From contig NZ_CP046600.1 of assembly GCF_018278905.1 (NCBI RefSeq), positions 682,001-746,000 on the forward strand: a stretch of DNA of 64,000 nt. Reading direction: 5' to 3'. Source of the DNA: Mycobacterium spongiae. GTDB taxonomy: Bacteria > Actinomycetota > Actinomycetes > Mycobacteriales > Mycobacteriaceae. The position numbers and the translations under genes were made by a program. The notes beneath the pieces are model-generated. The model was not told the origin of the DNA. It made no database searches and saw nothing but the letters and a program-made list of their open reading frames with translations. Every line of letters starts with the position of its first letter. Position 1 is the stretch's first letter. Positions 35,967 through 50,163 of the stretch are shown in pieces.

Positions 35967-36082
35967 GTGTGTGTTGGTGGCTTCGATCGTGCGCTGAGGG
36001 TGGAATCTGGGCAACATTTCCGCCCTGGACGCACACCCGAATCCTTGAGCGCACGCTCGTCCAGCGCAGGCGATGACTCAAC

Positions 36083-39398
<3,316 letters not shown>

Positions 39399-39399
<1 letters not shown>

Positions 39400-40718
39400 C
39401 ACCGATACTCTTTCAGCCGGGGCCACAGGCCTAGGGCGACCGCGATGGCGGCGCTCATGCTCAGCACAACGCCACCCACCTGCGCACCGGCCAATCCTCG
39501 GTGCGCGTTGTGAACGTCGGTCCGCAGTTGTGTACGGCTTTGCTCCATGGCTTTGGTCAGCGCGTCGTCGAGCGTGTCGAACGCCGGGGTGGAGTCGTCT
39601 TCCCCCTGACCTAGTGCAACCTGCGTTGCGGCGCGATAATTTCCGACCGACATATAGGAGTCGATTCGGTCGTTCGCCTGCTGCCAGCGCACCAAGAGCT
39701 GGTCGGCGCCTTGCAGGTCGAGCTTGTCTACGGCGTCCTGGCGGGCCATGTAGTCGTCGAGCTGCTGGTGCATGGAGTCGATGCGCTGCACAAAGGACTG
39801 CTTGCGGACCTCTTCATCGCCGCGCCGGATCAACCCGAGCGTCTCGTCGGCTCGCGCCTGCTGGGCGGTGATCGCCAGGTTGGTGATGGTCTTGAGTGAC
39901 TCGGCCGCGGTGTCTTTCGCGCTGCGGCTGGCAGTGGTGGAGATTGTTAGCGCAGTTCCGACCCATACCACCATGACGAGGATACCGAGCGCGCCGACCA
40001 CCAGACCGGGGTTGATCCGTCGCCTGGTGTGCCGGGCCAGCCAGCGATGCGAGAACGCGCCGAAGACCACCGTCGTGGCGACGACCAGTATTACCGGGGC
40101 TGGAAAGTGGGTTGATGCAGTGGTTTCGGTGTCGACGCGCGTTGACGTCGCCTCGTACAGCTGTTGCGCGTCGGGCAGGATCTTCGACTGCATCAATCCC
40201 GATGCCTCTGACAGATATGACGACCCGACCGGGTTGCCGGCCCGGTTGTTGGTGCGCGCGATCTCCACCAAGCCGGTGTAGACCGCCAGTTGCGCGTTGA
40301 TCCGGCCCAGCAATTGAACCAGCGAATCGTCGGTCAGCCCGGCTGAGGCGCGGGTAACCGCTACCGAAGCGTCGGTGATGGCTTGCTCGTAGCGTTGCCG
40401 GACGGCGTGCGGTTCGGTTTGGGCGATAAACGCGGTGGCGGCTGCGGCGTCGGCGACCGACAGCGTGGTGTAGAGCCTCCCAGCCGCGAATGACAACGGC
40501 TCGGTGTGGTCCAACACAATAGTCAGGACGTGTTGCCGGTGTTCGATGGTCGTGGACGTGGCGAACGCACTCGCGACGCCGAGGGCTGCCAGGACGATAC
40601 CGATGGTCAGAATGCGTCCAGGTGACGTCGAGACGAACCACCAGCGCGGATGTGCCGGTTCGGCGGGTGACTGCGCACCCATCGGCTCGGTCGACGGGTG
40701 CGCCAGCTCAACGGTCAC
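39399..40718 (-). CDS. glnX: GlnX, membrane sensor protein
   Basis: 439 aa from GTG 40718. A TM helix near 35-55 (RILTIGIVLAALGVASAFAT), a helical periplasmic region, more TMs near 210-225 (VILVVATTVVFGAFS) and 240-265 (VVGALGILVMVVWVGTAL), another periplasmic helical part and a last TM near 415-432. This is a two-part sensor topology with four helices. Orthologue of Rv0412c, reported to link GlnH ligand binding to PknG activity. First gene of the glnX-glnH-pknG operon, whose stops and starts overlap. Confidence 0.9.
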
Positions 40719-40868
40719 GTGTCTCGGACCTCATCTCTCGGCCAACCCAACAAAGTTCTATAAGCGAATTCTAAGAGAAGCTGTTCCCCCGTGGGGGGAG
40801 GTGTACCCAATTGCCCGCTGCCTCGATGCCCGCCTCCCTCCTGGACGCGCGGGAGTGCCTCCATCAGG

Positions 40869-41522
40869 GTGCCTGCATATCCTGAACGCGTGCACGGCGA
40901 CGGCGACGGGTGGGTGGTATCTGACCGCGGCGTTCCCTACTGGGGCCGGTACGGCGCGGCCGGTCTGTTGCTTCGGGCACCGCGGCCCGACGGAACCCCC
41001 GCGGTACTGCTGCAGCATCGTGCGCCGTGGAGCCATCAGGGGGGTACCTGGGGCTTGCCAGGGGGTGCTCGAGACAGTCACGAGACTCCGGAGCAAACAG
41101 CGGTACGGGAGGCTGGCGAGGAGGCCGGCTTAGTTGCCGAGCGGGTCGCAGTGCGGGCGACCGTGGTCACGGCGGAGGTCACCGGGGCCAGCGGTACGGG
41201 CTGGACCTACACCACAGTCGTCGCCGATGCCGGCGAGTTGTTGGACACGGTGCCCAACCGCGAAAGTACCGAGCTGCGCTGGATCGGCGAGGACGAGGTG
41301 GCCGACCTGCCATTGCATCCCGGATTCGCGGCCAGCTGGCAACGGCTACGAACCGCTCCGGCAACGTTGCCGCTGGGCCGCGGCGATGCCCGGCGCCAGC
41401 GTCTGCCGCGGACCATGGAGATCGAGTCCGGGGTATTCGTCTGGTGCACGCCGGGCGAGGCGGATCGAGCGCCGTCGCAGCTGAGTCCCCGGATCAGCCT
41501 GCTGCTGCAAGCGCTGAGCTGA
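40869..41522 (+). CDS. mutT3: MutT3, NUDIX hydrolase
   Basis: 217 aa from GTG 40869, equal to the length I recall for M. tuberculosis MutT3; in-frame starts upstream to 40791 would add up to 26 residues. The NUDIX box is [20 protein letters not shown] followed by [11 protein letters not shown], with all catalytic glutamates. Other conserved parts are [15 protein letters not shown] and [21 protein letters not shown] nucleotide-pool sanitising or (d)NTP pyrophosphatase role is known for the family. The 3' end overlaps the convergent thiE by 29 bp. Confidence 0.92.
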   Translation: MPAYPERVHGDGDGWVVSDRGVPYWGRYGAAGLLLRAPRPDGTPAVLLQHRAPWSHQGGTWGLPGGARDSHETPEQTAVREAGEEAGLVAERVAVRATVVTAEVTGASGTGWTYTTVVADAGELLDTVPNRESTELRWIGEDEVADLPLHPGFAASWQRLRTAPATLPLGRGDARRQRLPRTMEIESGVFVWCTPGEADRAPSQLSPRISLLLQALS

Positions 41523-42189
41523 GCTCCGCGGCCGCGGCCCGTGGATCCTCGGCCGCGGTGATCGCTCTCACAACCACGATCCGACGGGCGCCGGCGGCCA
41601 GCGCGTCGGGCAACCGGCGGGCATCGATGCCGCCAATCGCGAACCACGGTTTGTCGCCGCCGAGGTCGGCCGCCGTCCGGACCAGCTGCAGGCCCGGGGC
41701 AGCACGGCCTGGCTTGGTGGGCGTGGGCCAACAGGGTCCGACGCAGAAATAGTCGCAGTCCGCGGCCCCGAACCCAGCCCCGGCCGCCGCTACCTGGCTG
41801 GGGTTGTGGGTGGACTGACCGATGAGCGTGTCGGGTCCGGCGATGTCGCGCGCCACCTGCACTGGCAGGTCACCCTGACCCAGGTGCAACACGTCGGCGC
41901 GCGCTGCGCGAGCGATATCAGCGCGGTCGTTGACCGCGAACAAGGCGCCGTGCCGGCGCGCCGCGTCAGCGAGGATTTCGCACGCGGCCAGCTCCGCGCG
42001 TGCCTCGAGGGGGCCGAACCGCTGCTCACCGGCTGAACCTTTGTCGCGCAGCTGGATGATGTCCACGCCTCCAGAGAGTGCGGCGTCGGCGAATTGGGCC
42101 AAGTCGCCACGCTCGCGACGAGCATCGGTACACAGATACAGCTTCGCGGCCGCCAGGCGGGCCACCGGTAGTGTCGCAGCGTGGTGCAC
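41494..42189 (-). CDS. thiE: Thiamine-phosphate synthase
   Basis: 231 aa from GTG 42189. It joins HMP-pyrophosphate and carboxythiazole phosphate to make thiamine phosphate. TIM-barrel motifs: [102 protein letters not shown]. It is divergent from thiO with about 160 bp between starts; the TPP riboswitch in that gap is oriented towards thiO and does not cover thiE. Confidence 0.94.
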   Translation of the reverse strand: MHHAATLPVARLAAAKLYLCTDARRERGDLAQFADAALSGGVDIIQLRDKGSAGEQRFGPLEARAELAACEILADAARRHGALFAVNDRADIARAARADVLHLGQGDLPVQVARDIAGPDTLIGQSTHNPSQVAAAGAGFGAADCDYFCVGPCWPTPTKPGRAAPGLQLVRTAADLGGDKPWFAIGGIDARRLPDALAAGARRIVVVRAITAAEDPRAAAAELSSALAAAG

Positions 42190-42222
42190 ACCGCGACGCT
42201 AGCGGCTAGCGTGGAGAATCAT

Positions 42223-42346
42223 CACGGGAGTCCCGGGAGCGGGGCTGAGAGTGGGCTGTACCAGTTGCACGCCAGTTTGCAGCAAGGGTGCTACTGGACC
42301 TGCCCTGACCGTCACACCTGATCCGGATCATGCCGGCGAAGGGAGC
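42223..42346 (+). promoter_or_regulatory. TPP riboswitch upstream of thiO-thiS-thiG
   Basis: THI-box hallmarks in order: CGGGAGCGGGGCTGAGAG at 42234-42251, a variable arm, then GACCGTCACACCTGATCCGG from 42307 and CATGCCGGCGAAGGGAG ending about 42345. The last element lies just before the thiO ATG at 42352 and includes the ribosome binding site, so TPP binding probably blocks translation initiation. Confidence 0.93.
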
Positions 42347-42351
42347 AGAGG

Positions 42352-43379
42352 ATGCCGTCGACCGTGTCCGGCCCACCACTGGGGTCGCTGGCTGTCATCG
42401 GCGGCGGTGTCATCGGACTGTCGGTGGCGCGCCGGGCGGCGCGCGCCGGATGGTCGGTGCTGGTGCATCGCAGCGGCGAGAGTGGCGCGTCCTGGGTTGC
42501 TGGCGGCATGCTTGCCCCGCACAGCGAAGGCTGGCCCGGCGAGGAAAGGTTGCTGCAGCTGGGTCTGGAATCCTTGCGGTTGTGGCGGCAGGGCGACTTT
42601 CTGGACGGGTTGCCGCCACAGGTGGTCACTGCGCGCGAGTCACTGGTCGTGGCGGTCGACCAGGCGGACGTCGCTGACCTGCGGACGGTCGCGGACTGGT
42701 TGTCTGCACAGGGTCATCCGGTGATCTGGGAGTCCGCTGCCCGTGACATCGAACCCTTGCTGGCGCGGGGTATCCGGCATGGCTTCCGGGCACCCACCGA
42801 GCTGGCGGTAGACAACCGTGCCGTGCTGGACGCGCTGTTCCGGGACTGCGAGCGCCTCGGAGTCCGGTGGGCTGAACCCGTGAATACTCTGTCGGATGCC
42901 CAGGGGGACATGGTGGTGATCGCCAATGGCGTTGATGCTCCGGCGTTGTGGCCTGGCCTGCCCGTGCGCCCCGTCAAGGGTGAGGTGTTGCGCCTGCGTT
43001 GGCGGAAGGGATGTATGCCGTTGCAGCAGAGGGTAATTCGTGCTCGAGTTCACGGACGTCAAGTGTACCTGGTGCCACGTGCGGACGGGGTGGTCGTGGG
43101 CGCGACGCAGTATGAGCACGGTCGCGACGTCGCGCCGTCCGTGTCTGGCGTGCGCGACCTTCTCGATGACGCGTGCACGGTGCTGCCGGCCCTGGGCGAG
43201 TATGAGCTTGCCGAGTGCGGGGCCGGGTTGCGTCCGATGACTCCCGACAACCTGCCTCTCGTGCAACGACTGGATGCGCGGACCCTCGTCGCTGCCGGGC
43301 ACGGTCGATCCGGCTTCCTGTTGGCTCCGTGGACCGCCGAACAGATTGTGTCCGAACTTGTTCCGGTCGGCGTGCGCGC

Positions 43380-43383
<4 letters not shown>
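42352..43383 (+). CDS. thiO: Glycine oxidase ThiO
   Basis: 343-aa FAD enzyme that oxidises glycine to iminoglycine for the thiazole ring. FAD-binding SLAVIGGGVIGLSVARRAAR, then GASWVAGGMLAPHSEGWPGE, a central VKGEVLRLRW and GLRPMTPDNLPLVQRL and AAGHGRSGFLLAPWTAEQI near the end. First gene after the TPP riboswitch. Its stop overlaps the thiS start (ATGA). Confidence 0.94.
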
Positions 43384-44385
<1,002 letters not shown>

Positions 44386-44514
44386 CTTGAACCAACGGCG
44401 CCGGAGGAATGTGGATGCCGCGGCAAACTTGCCCGTTGTGATGCTGTGGCTTCGCCGCTCGGGTAGGGTAGGCACCGTTTTCACGCCAGCTAACTTCTCT
44501 TGACTGGAGAATCC

Positions 44515-44841
44515 ATGACCCAACCACCACCACCCGGCTACCCGCCGCAGCAGCCCGCCGGGCAAGCACCGGACAACTACTTGGTGTGGTCGATCCTGGC
44601 GACGTTGTTCTGTTGTCTTCCGCTCGGGATTGTTGCGATCGTTAAGTCCAGCCAGGTCAACGGGTTGTGGGCGCAGGGCCGATACGCTGACGCACAGGCT
44701 ACCGCTGAAAGTGCGAAGAGAATGGTGATGCTGTCGGCCGTCATCGGTGTCGTCGTCTTCGTTATCTACGGCATCATGATGGCACTGGGCGCGGTGAACG
44801 TCGGGGACACGAGTGCTGCGATGACGTCGGCGCTGATCTAA
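44515..44841 (+). CDS. CD225/dispanin-like small membrane protein
   Basis: 108 aa from ATG 44515 (GGAG at 44504-44507; an in-frame TTG at 44500 is less likely). A proline-rich N-terminus (PPPPGYPPQQPAG) then NYLVWSILATLFCCLPLGIV and AIVKSSQVNGLWAQGRYADA, the CD225/dispanin signature with two membrane helices and a conserved cytosolic loop. The family is related to eukaryotic interferon-induced transmembrane proteins; its bacterial role is unknown. It is followed after 15 bp by a DUF2752 gene, a common pairing. I do not recall either between thiG and lpqL in H37Rv. Confidence 0.85.
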   Translation: MTQPPPPGYPPQQPAGQAPDNYLVWSILATLFCCLPLGIVAIVKSSQVNGLWAQGRYADAQATAESAKRMVMLSAVIGVVVFVIYGIMMALGAVNVGDTSAAMTSALI

Positions 44842-44856
44842 GTCCGGGGTGTTGTC

Positions 44857-45282
44857 GTGGTTACCCATCAAGGTGCGGTGCGGCTGAGTCTGGGAGCGCC
44901 GCTGGCGGTGGCCGCGGCCACGACCCTGGTATGCGCTGCCATCTGGGTGGGGGACCCGACGACTCCGAACGGTCCGCTGCCGGTGTGCCCGACCAAGGCT
45001 CTGCTGGGAATCGATTGCCCGGGGTGCGGAAGCCTCCGCATGCTCTACAGCCTGATGCACGGCGATCTGCTGGCGGCCGCGAGGTTCAACGCTCTCGGCC
45101 TGGCGGCGGTAGGGCTGTTGGTCTGGGCGTACCTGGCCTGGACGTACGGTCGCGTGGTGGGTCGACGAGTCCGGGGTTGGCAGCATCATCGTTGGGCGGC
45201 GTTCGCGACGTTGTCGCTGGTCATGATCTGGTTTGTCGTGCGCAACATCCCCTTTGCGCCCTTTAGCGCGTTGTTCGTCTGA
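44857..45282 (+). CDS. DUF2752 membrane protein
   Basis: 141 aa from GTG 44857. The DUF2752 core is PTKALLGIDCPGCGSLRMLY followed by SLMHGDLLAAARFNALG, with the CPGCG motif. Three to four hydrophobic segments: LAVAAATTLVCAAIW, LGLAAVGLLVWAYLAW, AAFATLSLVMIWFVV. Function unknown. It pairs with the CD225-like gene just upstream and is probably co-transcribed. Confidence 0.87.
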   Translation: MVTHQGAVRLSLGAPLAVAAATTLVCAAIWVGDPTTPNGPLPVCPTKALLGIDCPGCGSLRMLYSLMHGDLLAAARFNALGLAAVGLLVWAYLAWTYGRVVGRRVRGWQHHRWAAFATLSLVMIWFVVRNIPFAPFSALFV

Positions 45283-45351
45283 AGTTTGGTCTAGCTTCGG
45301 GACGGGTGGTCAATCGATGCGACGCAGGTGCCGAGGTCTAATCTGGGCGCG

Positions 45352-46854
45352 ATGGTGAACAAATCAAGGGCGCAGCTGGCGGCGCTGATGGTGGTTGTGA
45401 TCGTTGCTGTCGTGAGCATGGGTTGCGGCCGCTCGTCGAACCAATCGCAATCCGACGTCAGTAATCCCGCTGCGGCCGAATTTGCCACCACCTTGCGGGA
45501 CCGGGTGACCACCGACGCGATGATGAGGCACCTGTCGAAGCTGCAGGACATTGCCAACGCCAACAACGGCACCCGGGCGGTAGGCACACCTGGCTATGAG
45601 GCCAGCGTCGACTATGTGGTCAACACGTTGCGCGACAGCGGTTTTGACGTGGAAACGCCAGAATTCTCGGCTCGGGTGTTCAAATCGGAGAAGGGGTCGG
45701 TCGCTATCGGCGACCGGACCGAAGAGGCCCACGCGCTCGAATACAGTCTCGGTACACCCCCCGACGGGGTGACGGGGCCGTTGGTAGCTGCCCCCACGGA
45801 TGACAGTCCTGGCTGTACGGTCTCCGACTACGACGGGCTGACCGTGCAAGGTGCGGTAGTGCTGGTGGATCGCGGCAGCTGCCCGTTCGCTCAAAAGGAA
45901 GATGTCGCGGTGCAGCGTGGTGCCGTGGCACTGATCATCGTTGACAACGTTGACGAAAAGTACATGGGCGGAACTCTCGGGGTGGACACTGAAGTCAAGA
46001 TCCCCGTGGTGAGTGTCACCAAATCGGTGGGATTGCAGCTGCGGGGGCTGAGCGGACCGGCAACGGTCAAGCTCGACGCTAGTACGCAGAGTTTCACGGC
46101 TCGCAACATCATCGCGCAGACGAAGACGGGGTCTTCCAGCGACGTGGTGATGGCAGGTGCGCACCTCGACAGCGTGCCGGCCGGGCCCGGCATTAACGAC
46201 AATGGCTCGGGGGTGGCAGCGGTTCTCGAAACCGCGGTCCAGCTGGGGAACTCACCGGACGTGCGCAACGCGGTGCGATTCGGCTTCTGGGGCGCAGAAG
46301 AACTGGGGCTGATCGGGTCTCGAAACTATGTCGAGTCGCTGGATGTCGACGCGCTGCGCGACATCGCCCTATATCTGAACTTCGACATGCTGGCGTCGCC
46401 AAACCCGGGTTACTTCGTCTACGACGGTGACCAATCACTGCCGCTGGACGTCCGAGGGCGGCCGGTGGTGCCTGAAGGATCGGCGGGAATCGAGCGCACG
46501 TTCGTGGCGTATTTGAAGTTGGCGGGCGAGACTGCTGAAGACACCTCATTCGACGGGCGCTCCGACTACGACGGATTCACACTGGCGGGTATCCCGTCGG
46601 GCGGGTTGTTCGCGGGCGCCGAGGCCAAAAAGTCCGCCGAGCAAGCTGAGCTATGGGGCGGGACCGCCGACGAGCCATTCGATCCCAACTACCACAAAGA
46701 GACCGACACCCTAGAACATATCGACCGCAAGGCCCTGGGCATTCAGGGTGGGGGCGTCGCCTACGTGGTGGGTTTGTACGCGCAGGACGTGACCGGCCGA
46801 AACGGTGTTCCGGTGATCGAGGACCGTATCCGCCACGAGCTCGTCAAGCCATAG
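45352..46854 (+). CDS. lpqL: LpqL, M28-family aminopeptidase lipoprotein
   Basis: 500 aa from ATG 45352, giving MVNKSRAQLA as in H37Rv. The lipobox is VVIVAVVSMGC. A PA insert domain (about 140-240: CPFAQKEDVAVQRGAVALII) precedes the M28 catalytic domain: MAGAHLDSVPAGPGINDNGS (zinc His and Asp), FGFWGAEELGLIGSRNYVES (catalytic Glu pair), LNFDMLASPNPGY, SFDGRSDYDGF, and a late His in DPNYHKETDTLEHID. It is a secreted lipid-anchored zinc aminopeptidase and starts 70 bp after the DUF2752 gene. Confidence 0.94.
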   Translation: MVNKSRAQLAALMVVVIVAVVSMGCGRSSNQSQSDVSNPAAAEFATTLRDRVTTDAMMRHLSKLQDIANANNGTRAVGTPGYEASVDYVVNTLRDSGFDVETPEFSARVFKSEKGSVAIGDRTEEAHALEYSLGTPPDGVTGPLVAAPTDDSPGCTVSDYDGLTVQGAVVLVDRGSCPFAQKEDVAVQRGAVALIIVDNVDEKYMGGTLGVDTEVKIPVVSVTKSVGLQLRGLSGPATVKLDASTQSFTARNIIAQTKTGSSSDVVMAGAHLDSVPAGPGINDNGSGVAAVLETAVQLGNSPDVRNAVRFGFWGAEELGLIGSRNYVESLDVDALRDIALYLNFDMLASPNPGYFVYDGDQSLPLDVRGRPVVPEGSAGIERTFVAYLKLAGETAEDTSFDGRSDYDGFTLAGIPSGGLFAGAEAKKSAEQAELWGGTADEPFDPNYHKETDTLEHIDRKALGIQGGGVAYVVGLYAQDVTGRNGVPVIEDRIRHELVKP

Positions 46855-47112
46855 TGGGGTCGGCTCGGCACTCGATCCTAACTGGTCTGAAAGTGGGTGA
46901 CACGATCGAGACGAGCTGGGAAGCGTTGTCGGTGACGGGTTCTGGGCACGCTTACGTGGGGGTCAGCTGTGCGGATCCGGTGCGGGGTGTCATCGGGGTG
47001 CTGGCGTACGACCCGAGGTTGGGTCGTGGCTCTGTTTCGGCAATGGCGGGTAATCATGCGATCTAAGATTGGGATTCCTTATGGTGCAGCCGGTCGGGAC
47101 GGGGTTGGGCGA

Positions 47113-48609
47113 ATGTATGACCGCGGGCGTAATCGACGTCAACTGCCCTGCGGTGACTTGAACAGGCTGGTCGCCGTGCTGCGGGCGTCAACCGCCTGCC
47201 TCGCCGCGATGTTGATGGTGGTCGGTTGCACGACCATCGTCGACGGACGGGCCTTGTCTATTCTCAACGACCCTTTCCGAGTGGGGGGCCTGCCAGCGAC
47301 CGACGGTCCGAGTGGCCCTCGCCCGAACGCGCCAAGTCCGAAGGGCACAGTGCTCAACACCAACAACGGCGAGATCGACGAGTTGTCGTTGTTGTCGATC
47401 AACGATATTCAGGAGTACTGGAAAACCGCGTACAGCGAACCGCTGCAGGGCGCCTTCAGGCCGGTCACCAAACTGGTGTCCTACGACTCCGAGGATGTTG
47501 ACAGCCCCATCGTCTGCCATATCGATACCTACGAGCTCGTGAACGCGTTTTTTACGTCGCGCTGCAACATGATCGCCTGGGATCGCGGCGTATTCATGCC
47601 GGTCGCGAGAAAGTATTTCGGTGATATGTCGGTCAATGGCGTCTTGGCGCACGAGTTCGGCCATGCGCTGCAGATCATGGCGAAACTGGTTACCCGAGAC
47701 GACCCCACCATCGTCCGCGAGCAGCAAGCGGATTGCTTCGCGGGCGTCTATCTGTGGTGGGTGGCGGAGGGCAAGTCGCCGCGCTTCACGCTGAGCACCG
47801 CAGACGGGCTTGACCACGTTCTGGGCGGGATCATCACGACCCGCGATCCGGTGATGGACGCCGACACCGAAACCGAGGACGAGCATGGTTCGGCCTTGGA
47901 TCGGGTCAGCGCATTTCAGATGGGCTTCCTTAGCGGCACCACGGCATGTGCTGCGATCGACGAGGCCGAGATTGACCAGCGCCGTGGTGATCTGCCGACA
48001 GCCTTGCGGGTCGACACCACCGGGTACCCGGAGACCGGCGAGGTCCCGATCGACAGGGACACGTTGTCGACGCTCATGGAGTTGATGGGAAGTATCTTCG
48101 CGCCCAACAGGCCGCCCACACTGTCCTACCGGCAATCCGATTGCCCCAACGCGAAGGCCAGCCCCCCGGCGTCCTACTGTCCGGCCACCAACACCATCGT
48201 GGTCGACCTGCCAGCCCTGGCAAAGATGGGTAGAGTCGCCGGCCCAGGGCAATACCGCCTGCCTCAAGGCGACGACACCGCCCTGTCGATCGTGATGTCG
48301 CGATACACGCTGGCAGTGCAAAATGAGCGCGGATTGGCGATGCAGAGCCCGTGGACGGCACTGCGGACGGCATGTCTGACCGGGGTCGCACACCGCGAGA
48401 TGGCCGAGCCAATCGACCTGCCTTCCGGTCAGGAACTAGTGCTGACCGCAGGTGACCTGGACGAAGCCGTTTCCGGACTGCTCACCAACCGCATGGTCGC
48501 CAGCGACGCTGACGGGATCAGCGTCCCCGCCGGCTTCACTCGGATAGCCGCGTTCCGCGCCGGCGTGGGTGGCGACATGGCGGCGTGCTACTCACGCTAT
48601 CCGGGATAG
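47113..48609 (+). CDS. lpqM: LpqM, putative zinc metallopeptidase lipoprotein
   Basis: 498 aa from ATG 47113, the same as the length I recall in H37Rv; in-frame ATGs at 47056 and 46969 would add 19 or 48 residues. Signal and lipobox: LACLAAMLMVVGC-like (ASTACLAAMLMVVGC). The metallopeptidase signature is GVLAHEFGHALQIMAKL (HExxH), with downstream EQQADCFAGVYLWWVAEGKS as the likely third ligand (Glu/Asp) region. No gene is recognised in the 258 bp between lpqL and this start. Confidence 0.9.
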   Translation: MYDRGRNRRQLPCGDLNRLVAVLRASTACLAAMLMVVGCTTIVDGRALSILNDPFRVGGLPATDGPSGPRPNAPSPKGTVLNTNNGEIDELSLLSINDIQEYWKTAYSEPLQGAFRPVTKLVSYDSEDVDSPIVCHIDTYELVNAFFTSRCNMIAWDRGVFMPVARKYFGDMSVNGVLAHEFGHALQIMAKLVTRDDPTIVREQQADCFAGVYLWWVAEGKSPRFTLSTADGLDHVLGGIITTRDPVMDADTETEDEHGSALDRVSAFQMGFLSGTTACAAIDEAEIDQRRGDLPTALRVDTTGYPETGEVPIDRDTLSTLMELMGSIFAPNRPPTLSYRQSDCPNAKASPPASYCPATNTIVVDLPALAKMGRVAGPGQYRLPQGDDTALSIVMSRYTLAVQNERGLAMQSPWTALRTACLTGVAHREMAEPIDLPSGQELVLTAGDLDEAVSGLLTNRMVASDADGISVPAGFTRIAAFRAGVGGDMAACYSRYPG

Positions 48610-48669
48610 CGCCGGGGCCGTGACCAGCGGCAGCGCTGGTTCTCCGAATGCCGCGGCCGCCGGTAGCTC

Positions 48670-50163
48670 GTGTCAGACCGGCCAACTATGCTCGAACACA
48701 TGTTCGATCTCGCGGACTATTGGGAGCCCTCCGTCACCGACCAATCGCAGACATTGATCGAGCGGATGCGGATGGCCGGGCGCGCCGAGGCCCAGGCCGC
48801 GGCGGCACGGTTGGATGCGATCGGGGAGTTGTTCGAGTTGCGCCGCGTTGAACGCGGCGAATGCGCGGACTGGGCGGTGGATACCTGGGCGGCCGTGGGT
48901 GGCGAAGTCGCTGCGGCGTTTGCCACCAGCCTGGCCATGGCGGGCAGCTATCTGCGGTATGCATTGGCGATGCGTCAACGACTACCCGAGGTGGCGGCGG
49001 CGTTTCGAGCCGGGACGATCGACTACCGAACGTTCCAAACCCTGGCCTATCGCACCGACTTGATCACCGACGAACAGGTTCTGACCCGCGTCGACGCCGA
49101 GCTCGCACTGCGGGTACCTCGATGGCCGTCGATGACTCGAGGAAAACTGGCCCATGCCATCGACCGGATTGTTGCCGCGGCCGATCCGGATGCGCGGCGT
49201 CGGGTGCGTGAACAGCTCCAGGATCGACACGTCACGATCTGGGAGTCCGAAGACGGGATGGCCGAGATGACCGGGCGGCTCTGTGTCATCGACGCCACGA
49301 CGTTGGATGCCCGACTGCGGGCATTGGTGGCTACGGTGTGTGCTGCCGATCCACGCACCAATGATCAGCGACGCGCCGATGCCCTGGGCGCGCTCGCGGC
49401 CGGGGCACAGCGGCTCGGCTGCGGCTGCGGCACTCCCGACTGCACCGCCGCACAGAAAACGGCATCACCAGTGGTCATTCACGTGGTCGCCGAGCAAGCC
49501 ACCGTCGAGGGCCGCAGCCAGACTCCTGCGGCACTGCTGGGCGCCGAGGGGCTCATCCCCGCCGACCTGGTCACCGAGCTGGCCATCGCCGCCCGAGTGC
49601 AGCCAATCGTGGCGCCCGCACACGCCGAGCCTCGCTACCGCCCCTCGGCTACGGTGGCGGCGCTGGTGCGGGCGCGGGATTTGACGTGTCGCGCTCCCGG
49701 CTGCGATCGCCCGGCCACCGACTGCGACCTCGACCATACGATCGCGTTCGCTGACGGCGGTACCACGCACCCGTCCAACCTCAAATGCCTGTGCCGCACC
49801 CATCACCTGTTGGCCACGTTTTGGGGTTGGCGAGCCCAGCAACTGCCAGACGGCACCGTGATCTGGCGGCTTGCCGACCACCAGACCTACGTGACCACTC
49901 CCGGCAGCGCGTTGTTGTTTCCCGCTCTGGCTACCCCTACCGGCGACCCGCCCGAACCAGACCCGGCCCGCGCCGACCGCCGCGGGCAACCCACCGCGAA
50001 GATGCCGCTCCGAGCGCGCACCCGTGCCCAACACCGAGCCCACTACATCGCCGCCGAACGCCACCGCAACCACCAAGCCCGACGAGCTACGCCGGCCGGC
50101 CAAGCCCGCGCCACCGATACCCGACACCGGCCACCGGATCCCGACGACCCACCGCCGTTTTAG
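48670..50163 (+). CDS. 13E12-family HNH endonuclease-domain protein (DUF222)
   Basis: 497 aa from GTG 48670 (ATGs at 48688 and 48700 are alternatives). N-terminal DUF222 helical domain (about 20-330: AEAQAAAARLDAIGELFEL, GTIDYRTFQTLAYRTDLI). C-terminal HNH domain near 345-400: CRAPGCDRPATDCDLDHTIA then FADGGTTHPSNLKCLCRTHH, with both CxxC-type knuckles and catalytic His. The tail is basic and proline-rich. This is the REP13E12/DUF222 family, multicopy in mycobacteria and linked to mobile DNA. It lies between lpqM and Rv0420c, where I recall none in H37Rv. Its stop overlaps the convergent membrane-protein gene by four bases. Confidence 0.9.
   Translation: MSDRPTMLEHMFDLADYWEPSVTDQSQTLIERMRMAGRAEAQAAAARLDAIGELFELRRVERGECADWAVDTWAAVGGEVAAAFATSLAMAGSYLRYALAMRQRLPEVAAAFRAGTIDYRTFQTLAYRTDLITDEQVLTRVDAELALRVPRWPSMTRGKLAHAIDRIVAAADPDARRRVREQLQDRHVTIWESEDGMAEMTGRLCVIDATTLDARLRALVATVCAADPRTNDQRRADALGALAAGAQRLGCGCGTPDCTAAQKTASPVVIHVVAEQATVEGRSQTPAALLGAEGLIPADLVTELAIAARVQPIVAPAHAEPRYRPSATVAALVRARDLTCRAPGCDRPATDCDLDHTIAFADGGTTHPSNLKCLCRTHHLLATFWGWRAQQLPDGTVIWRLADHQTYVTTPGSALLFPALATPTGDPPEPDPARADRRGQPTAKMPLRARTRAQHRAHYIAAERHRNHQARRATPAGQARATDTRHRPPDPDDPPPF

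Noticed and set aside
46858..47066. Short plus-strand frame ending MAGNHAI between lpqL and lpqM
   Set aside because: The stretch is part of a longer open frame that overlaps lpqL, has no start of its own with a ribosome binding site, and matches nothing I recognise.
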